A DNA stretch of 14,728 nt, from assembly GCA_002179805.1 (NCBI GenBank), contig NAVB01000781.1:1-14728 (forward strand), in the 5' to 3' direction. The first letter of the stretch is position 1. The number at the start of each line of letters is the position of its first letter. Below are positions 7,576 to 14,728 of the stretch, piece after piece. The position numbers and the translations under genes were made by a program. A model generated the notes under the pieces. The model ran no database searches. It was given only the letters and a program-made list of their open reading frames with translations, and was not told where the DNA came from. This stretch comes from Acanthamoeba lenticulata (Eukaryota > Discosea > Longamoebia > Acanthamoebidae).

Positions 7576-10571
7576 ATGAGCGCCGGAGGTGCACCTCCCC
7601 GTCCGCGTTTTCCGACCGAAATCTCAACCTCAAGAAACTCACAAAACGCTTGCTTGCAGGTGGTGACTGCTACAAATGCGGTGTCGCTTACAAGGTTTTC
7701 GCTCCCACCCGCCCTCCCAAAACAGCAGTGAAATTGTAGCTGACCAACGAAAACCTCGTGCGCAGGGAATGCCGTCGTTTTGCACAGCTTGCGGGGCGTC
7801 CTTCAAGCGGCAGTCCGTGCTGGCTCGCCAGAACCCGGATGACTCCTGCCCTAAGTGCGGCGTTGGCTTCAAGGTGCATATCTGCCACAGCTTCTGCCTG
7901 GCTTAGGTGTGGCCTCGGTCTTGACCACCACTTGACTTTGCAGGGAAGTCCCAACTTTTGCGTCAAATGTGGCTTCTCGTTCAAGAAGAAGCCGGCGGCC
8001 TCGGCCGCTGCCATCGCCAGCGCTGCTCCGGCGAGTAGTCCTGTAACGTCAGCGCCTGCCAGTGCGCGAAGCCCGGCAATGAGCGCCTCGTCTCCTGCGG
8101 TGACCACACGCACGGGCGCAACGGCCACATCGACGCAGACTGCGGCAGCGCCAACTTCAGCCTCGACCTCGGCCTCAACTTCGGCTTCGGCTTCGGCTTC
8201 GGCTTCGGCCTCGCCGGCCAAGTCGAGCAGTGGCTCGTTCAGGACAGTCACGGCGACTGCGGCCTTGGCGTCCGCCAATTCTTCGACGGCGGGCTCTACA
8301 TCGCCCGCAGCCACGGGCTCAGGCTCCTTCCGCCGCTGGGGCGGGAACAACGTCTCGTCTTCAACAGCTTCGTCGTCGACCGCTTCCTCGCCGGCATCGC
8401 CCAAGCCTGCTGCCTCCTCGCCGGGCGTCTCACAGCCGTCGGCGACCACGACCGCAGCGGCCACCGGAGCTGCCTCGACGAGCGCCAGGAAGTGGGGCGG
8501 CGCGGCCTCGTCGTCTGCGTCGACAACGTCAACAACGGCTTCGCGCAACTTTGCCTCCAACACGTTGCCAAGAAACTTCACTCTTTCCAGCGCCGCGGCC
8601 GCTTCGTCCAACGCGTCGACTCCGTCGACCGCCACAGCTGCCCCGGCGTCGACTCCCTCCTCGTCCACGTCGAGCACGCCATCGTGGAGGCGCAACACCG
8701 AGAGCTCGTCTACAGCCTCACCTTCTGCGACCTCGTCCGCCTCATTGTCGTCCACCTCGAGCGGCAATGCTTCGGCGGTGTCAACCACAGCTGCGGCCCC
8801 GTCTGCCCCTGCGGTGACGGTCTCCTCGCCGTCGGTGGCGACGCCTTCGTCGACATCCAAGCCCACACCTGCATCGACGTCGGTCTCTCAACCTACAACC
8901 TCGTCTTCCTCCTCCAGCCTGTCACCGTCGTCGACCACATCGCTCTCCTCGGCGGGAAGCGGCAGCATGACTCGCGCAAACTCGTCTCCGACGATCTCGG
9001 TCTCCTCCTCCACCGACTCCGCTCCTTCCTCAACCTCGGCCTCGGCTCCGTCGTCACCGTCCGTCTCCTCGCCGTCCGCCTCTCCCACCGCCGCTGGCAC
9101 CGCATCCAAGTCGCCGCAGGCCACGCTGGCCTCCTACGGCGACCGCCTAAAGAACCTGCGGGGGCGCAACGGCTCGGCCGGGACCCTGCCCTCGGCCTCG
9201 GCCTCAGCTTCGCCCGCCTCGGCGGCCCCCGTCGTGGCCTCGAGCCAAGCGGCTGCCAAGCCGACGGCGGCGCCTGCGGCCTCCTTGTCTGACGAGCAGC
9301 TGCGGCGCGAGGGCGAGGAGCTGATGCGCAAGCTCGAGGCCGCCCGCCGCGAGAGGGACAACGCCAAGCGCGAGACGGCGGCCATCCTCGAGCGCAAGGA
9401 GGCCGCCCGCAAGAAGATGGAGGCCGTCCACGGGAAGCGAGGCGGCCCCGGCGCGGGCGAGAAACCGGCGGCCGCCGCCGGGCCTGCCCGCGGTCCCGGC
9501 GCCTCGTCCCGCGCCCAGTCGCGCCAGAGCGTGCGCAAGAGCTCCTACGCGAGGACGCAGGCCAACACGGCCATCCTCCAGCGCCTGACGCAGGTCCTGG
9601 CCACGATGGAGACGCTCGAGACTGCCATCTCCACGGCCGAAGACGCGCAGGCCAGGGCCGAGAACGAGCTGATCGAGTACGCCCAGGAGCAGAAGAAGCG
9701 CGAGGAGGCGGTGCACGAGCTGCTGCGCGAGTTGGCCGGCGTCCAGGCCAAGTTGATGGAGTTCAAGCAGCGCTACGCGTCCAACCCAAAGGCATCGACT
9801 TTTGCCAACCAGATCTCACAGCTCATCGTGGCCAGCGTGAGCGCCGTGTCGCTGTCCCTCACCACCCAGCCCGCGGCCAGCGCTGCCCCGCCTCCTCCCG
9901 TACGGTCCTCATTCTCTTCCAAGTAGATGTTTATTGTTTTCTTTTATTTCTCACTTGTGCGTCTCCAAAGCCAACGATGCCAAGCCGATCGGGTTCGTTC
10001 TCGGGTACGGCCGCCCACTTGCGCTCACTCTCTCTCGTTCTTTTTCTCTTTCGTTCTCTGACGGCGGCGTTTTCGTTTTCGTTTTTCTTTCTTATCCATT
10101 TAGCGCCGGCAGCACCGGTCGCCCCGCCATCGGCCCCGATGGCGCCCGCCCCGCCCAGTTCGCTGGCCTCCTCCTCTTCCGGGTACGTCAGGAACCATCA
10201 ATCTGCCATGTGCAAGCAGCGCCATCCTCAATGCTGGTGGCGACAGAATTGCCGAGGGCACGACCTCTCTTCTGGCACAGATCAAGGCGGGTAAGCAGCT
10301 CAACAAGATCGATATCGAAGCGCTCCGAAAGGTTGATACAAGCTTCTTCTTTTTTAATTGATGTTGTTCCTTACATGGACGCTCACCCCGTCACGGCATC
10401 CGACAGAGGCGAAAGCGCCAGTCGAGCATGTCGCTGTCAGTCATTGCACAGACTCTCCGCGCTGCGATCGACCTCAAGTTTGATGAAGACGACGAGGAAG
10501 ACGACGACGCGCCAGAGAGCGACGATGGAGGCTGGGACGATGATGTCTGGGACGAGGACGACCTCGCGTAA
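7576..10571 (+). CDS. Zinc-knuckle / coiled-coil / polyproline / WH2-central-acidic protein, probable Arp2/3 nucleation-promoting factor
   Basis: Exons are 7576-7588, 7660-7694, 7766-7873, 7944-9899, 9971-10004, 10104-10182, 10247-10331 and 10407-10571, giving 824 residues. Four CxxCGxx(F/Y)K units (Cys8/11, 22/25, 44/47, 58/61) should bind two zinc ions. Residues about 70-495 are Ser/Ala/Thr-rich and surely disordered. Two coiled coils follow (about 499-552 and 589-665), then PPPP (701-704) and a Pro/Ala stretch. A WH2 actin-binding motif (LLAQIKAGKQLNKI, 750-763), a central helix (SVIAQTLRAAIDL) and an acidic end with Trp813 and Trp818 (GGWDDDVWDEDD) form the classic tail that activates Arp2/3. 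The first four exons could instead end at the TAG at 9926 (712 residues), but intron 9900-9970 (GTACGG, strong pyrimidine tract, CCAAAG, 71 bases) joins PPPP to the Pro-rich exon in phase 0. An in-frame TGA two codons before ATG 7576 supports the start. Domain calls are firm; the single-gene model is likely. Confidence 0.75.
8157..8222 (+). repeat. Ser-Ala hexanucleotide repeat inside the linker
   Basis: Repeated (T)CGGCTT / CGGCCT units encode an alternating Ser-Ala run (SASASASASAS) in the disordered linker. It is the purest part of a region with high Ser/Ala/Thr content, likely to vary in length between strains. Confidence 0.8.
9977..10571 (+). CDS. WH2-central-acidic module: C-terminal end of the 7576 gene, or a stand-alone 118-residue gene
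   Basis: Read on its own from ATG 9977, exons 9977-10004, 10104-10182, 10247-10331 and 10407-10571 give a 118-residue Pro/Ala-WH2-C-A protein with no regulatory domain. A free module of this kind would be an always-on Arp2/3 activator. Only 50 bases would separate it from the upstream stop, and those bases look like an intron end rather than a promoter, so I prefer to read it as the tail of the upstream gene. The acceptor of the third exon could alternatively be at 10219, adding nine residues, but the intron would then be only 37 bases. Confidence 0.5.
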
Positions 10572-10643
10572 AATAGTCGACACACAGAGAGAAGAAAAAA
10601 ACATTTCTTTTTCCAATTTTTGAATTTAAAACAAACAAAAAGG

Positions 10644-12327
<1,684 letters not shown>

Positions 12328-12493
12328 TGGGCAGCCTCTTGACCAAATGTTTTTAGAAAAAGCGACCGTTGAAAGCTTCCCGCCTTTCCGCCAGAGATCC
12401 GAGAAACCAATTATTGGCATTTTACAATTTTCTAAATTATTTTTTGGAGCATAATGCACAAGTGAATCGCAGGCACGGCCGCCTCACGAAAAG
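12328..12493. promoter_or_regulatory. Tandem intergenic region
   Basis: This 166-base gap separates two plus-strand genes. An A/T-rich block at about 12415-12455, with TTCTAAATTATTTTTTGG, is the best candidate for core promoter or 3' processing signals. No canonical AATAAA is present for the upstream gene. Confidence 0.3.
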
Positions 12494-14627
12494 ATGCACA
12501 GATCAGATGAAGGTACAACGGGCAGAGGCAGCCAAGGCAGCCAAGCGCCGCAATCTCTGTTTAAATCGCTCTTTGGCTCCTTCTTCTCGTCCTCTTCCAC
12601 CTCTCCACCCAGCATAAGCACCGAACCCATGGAAAGAGCGAAGTCGTCGCCTGCGCTCATGCCCATTCTGCCCTCTGCTGGGCAGCGTTCGGCATTTGAT
12701 GTGTGGGATGAGCAGCCCTCACCATCTTCTTCACCTTCTTCACCACCTTTTCCCTCTCTGTCCTTCTCCCCGCCTCCACGACTACCGCAATCAGCACTAT
12801 CGGCACACAGAACCACAGAACATCAACAAAATCAAAGCGATGATGATGAAGAAGAGGAGGCAGAAGCCACGGTGATCAATCCCGTGCCGCGCGCCTCGCA
12901 CCAACATGAAGTACATGGCAGGCGCAGAGCGCTCTCCAGATCGCTGGACGACAAACATGCTAGCCCCTTGGCCATGCGCACGTTGAAGACGGTTTCTTCT
13001 ACGTCAACTGCAACTGCAACTGCAACTACTTCCACAAGCTCCACCGCGGCTAAGCGCTATTACTCCATGCGACAGCGGGAGGCCGACCTTGCCAGCCTGG
13101 GGTCGGATGAAGAGGACGAGATCGAGCGCCTCTACACGATCGACGGCGAGGTCCCATGGAAGACCGTGTCTTCTTCTACAAGCCCGGTCATTTCACCACA
13201 CTCGTACGTGCAATAATGTCCTACCCTGTTCTCCTGAGCACGACTCGCGATTCACCAATCTGCTCTTCCACTCCAGCTCGCTCTCGTCTCTTGATTCGGT
13301 GCCTCAACTGAGCGACCGATGGCAGCGCTTCCTGCACGCCCTCCAGCGCTCCGACCCCCGCTCGCAAGAATACGTACAACCCCCTGCCTTCTTGTCCATT
13401 ACATGACCAGTTCGGACTCCTTCATGGCGCTTCTGTCGTTGATGCTGACCTCCGACTGGGGAACAGATCAAGCGTGAGGTGCGGGCGGGCATCCCACGCG
13501 AGATCCGCGGGCTCTACTGGCTGACGGTGACGGGTGCCAAGGGCTGCCTGGAGAAGAACCCGGATCTTTACGGCACGCTCATCCAAATGCCGTCGACCTA
13601 CGAGGACAAGATTCAGAAAGACGTCTACCGCACCATGCCCCATCTCCTCTTCTTCCGCAAGAAGGACGGCGCTGGGTACCTCCCTCCCCCTTCGTCTTCG
13701 TCTTCCTCTTCATGGAGCAATCTAAGGTGGGATCAAAGCCAGCGTGCACTCTTCAACGTGCTCAAGGCTTACAGCGTGCTGGACAAGGAGCTGGGCTACT
13801 GCCAGTCCATGTCCTTCATCGTCGCCATCCTCCTCCTCTACATGCCCGAACAGGTACGTCACGGCGATGGCGATTCAGCCGACCAGGACGAGGGCGACAC
13901 GGAGATGATGGTAACACACACATAAAAAACAGGATGCGTTCTGGGTGCTGTGTCAGCTGACCAAGGCCTACCACATCCGTGGGTTCTTCCAGAAGGGCTT
14001 GCCCCTCCTCCGACTCTCCCTCTACCAGCTGGGTGCGCCGCCACTGCCGCCCTCGTCTCGCTGCCCTGACGGCGAGTGAATGTTGATTGGCTCACTCGGT
14101 CCACCTCGCCTGTTTGGGACCGCGCCATCCCAGAGCGATTGATGGAGCAGGAGCTTCCGCAGTTGTACCGCCACTTCAAGGACGAGGGCGTGCACCCGGT
14201 GCTCTACGCGTCCGAGTGGTTCTCCACGCTCTTTGCCTACAACTTCCCCCTCGAGATAGGTCCGTGTGCCGCTGGTTTTTTACAACGTCTCTGTGTGCGC
14301 TCACGCGTGCGTGCGTGCGTGCGTGCGGGACCACGACGCGCAGTGGTGCGGCTGTGGGACGTGTTCCTGGCCGAGGGCAACGAGTACCTGTTCAAGATCG
14401 CGCTCGCCGTGCTCAAGTTGTCGCAGGACGAGCTGCTGCCGCTGCCCTTTGAGCACGCCATCACGCGGCTCAAGGCGCGGCAGGACGACCTGCTGGCCGT
14501 GACGCCCGAGTTCCTCCTGCGGCTGACCGACGCCTACTCGCGCGCCGTCGACCAGGCCACCCTCGACGCCCTCGCCCTTCGCTACCACTCGCCCAAGAAG
14601 AGCATCTTCCGCCTCGAGACCGTTTAA
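12494..14627 (+). CDS. TBC-domain Rab GTPase-activating protein
   Basis: This protein speeds GTP hydrolysis by a Rab GTPase and so ends a membrane-traffic signal. Exons are 12494-13203, 13277-13373, 13467-13675, 13727-13853, 13933-14032, 14134-14259 and 14344-14627, giving 550 residues. The first 235 residues are low-complexity: Ser/Pro-rich, an acidic DDDEEEE patch, Arg-rich RRRALSRS and a Thr/Ala repeat. The TBC domain covers about 270-510: RAGIPREIRGLYW, IQKDVYRT with the arginine finger Arg324, GYCQSMSFIVA with the glutamine finger Gln365, DAFWVLCQL, YASEWFSTLFAYNFP and VVRLWDVFLAEG. Both catalytic residues are intact, so it should be active. The Rab partner cannot be read from the sequence. 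Intron 13676-13726 is 51 bases, in frame and open, so it may be optional. Several AATAAA hexamers follow the stop. Confidence 0.95.
14300..14329 (+). repeat. GTGC tetranucleotide microsatellite in an intron
   Basis: Tandem GTGC units (about six) lie in the last intron of the TBC gene (14260-14343), between the pyrimidine-rich part and the acceptor. It is probably a neutral length polymorphism. Confidence 0.75.
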
Positions 14628-14650
14628 AAGTTTGAAAAATGCAAACGCAA

Positions 14651-14668
14651 AATAAATAAAATAATAAA
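14651..14668 (+). terminator. Cluster of AATAAA polyadenylation hexamers
   Basis: Three AATAAA hexamers (14651, 14655 and 14663) fall 24-41 bases after the TBC-gene stop, in A-rich sequence. They are the likely 3' processing signals. Confidence 0.65.
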
Positions 14669-14728
14669 AAATAAGAAGTTATGTAAAGAATGTATGCGTG
14701 TTATTCAATGGCATTTTATGGTGGTTGG

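Noticed and set aside
7688..8866. 392-residue open frame on the minus strand opposite the Ser/Ala/Thr linker
   Set aside because: It is a mirror of the repetitive G/C-rich linker: Val/Ala/Glu/Asp runs with no domain. It crosses the introns of the plus gene, and the plus strand has clear zinc-knuckle, coiled-coil and splice evidence.
8492..9292. 266-residue open frame on the plus strand in another frame of the linker
   Set aside because: It lies wholly within the exon at 7944-9899. No start context, splice signal or domain supports it, and long shadow frames are expected in such biased sequence.

Overview
The window is nuclear DNA from a compact, GC-rich, intron-rich protist genome. Coding exons are strongly G/C biased. 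Nearly every gene is cut by short GT-AG introns, about 60-125 bases in the clear cases. Gaps between genes run from about 70 to 430 bases. A Rho GTPase, a Dbl-type RhoGEF, a TBC Rab-GAP and an Arp2/3-activating WH2-central-acidic tail together suggest an amoebozoan, most like Acanthamoeba. That assignment is inference from gene content and style, not a database match. I found no rRNA, tRNA, CRISPR array or mobile element. All exon models were built by eye from splice sites, frame and domain continuity.

Layout, left to right. (1) 1-823, minus: the 5' end of a RhoGEF with an IQ motif followed by a DH domain, running off the left edge. (2) 961-1326 or 1454, plus: a small unrecognised protein, divergent from the RhoGEF. 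(3) 1388-2858, minus: an unrecognised protein with a degenerate nucleotidyltransferase-like N-terminus and a possible HEPN-like helical region. (4) 3285-5448, plus: a Rac/Rho GTPase with no CAAX box, which I read as spliced in frame to an unrecognised C-terminal region of about 310 residues. (5) 5530-7248, minus: a secreted M14 zinc carboxypeptidase with signal peptide, propeptide, N/E-type catalytic domain and transthyretin-like domain. (6) 7576-10571, plus: the most interesting gene. Four zinc-knuckle units, a very long Ser/Ala/Thr-rich linker, two coiled coils and polyproline lead in frame into WH2, central and acidic motifs, so it looks like a previously undescribed type of WASP-family-like nucleation-promoting factor. 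(7) 10644-12327, plus: tRNA-dihydrouridine synthase 2. (8) 12494-14627, plus: a TBC-domain Rab GAP with both catalytic fingers intact.

Three loci (RhoGEF, Rho GTPase fusion, Arp2/3 activator) belong to the Rho-to-actin pathway, and a fourth (TBC GAP) to membrane traffic. Nothing shows that they are co-regulated; the clustering may be chance. Two features recur. Eighteen of the 31 introns I place with confidence begin GTAC rather than the usual GTAAG/GTGAG. In two genes, a single intron carrying an in-frame stop separates an N-terminal module from a C-terminal module. Intron retention there would yield a shortened protein without its tail, and a gene caller could easily split each gene in two.
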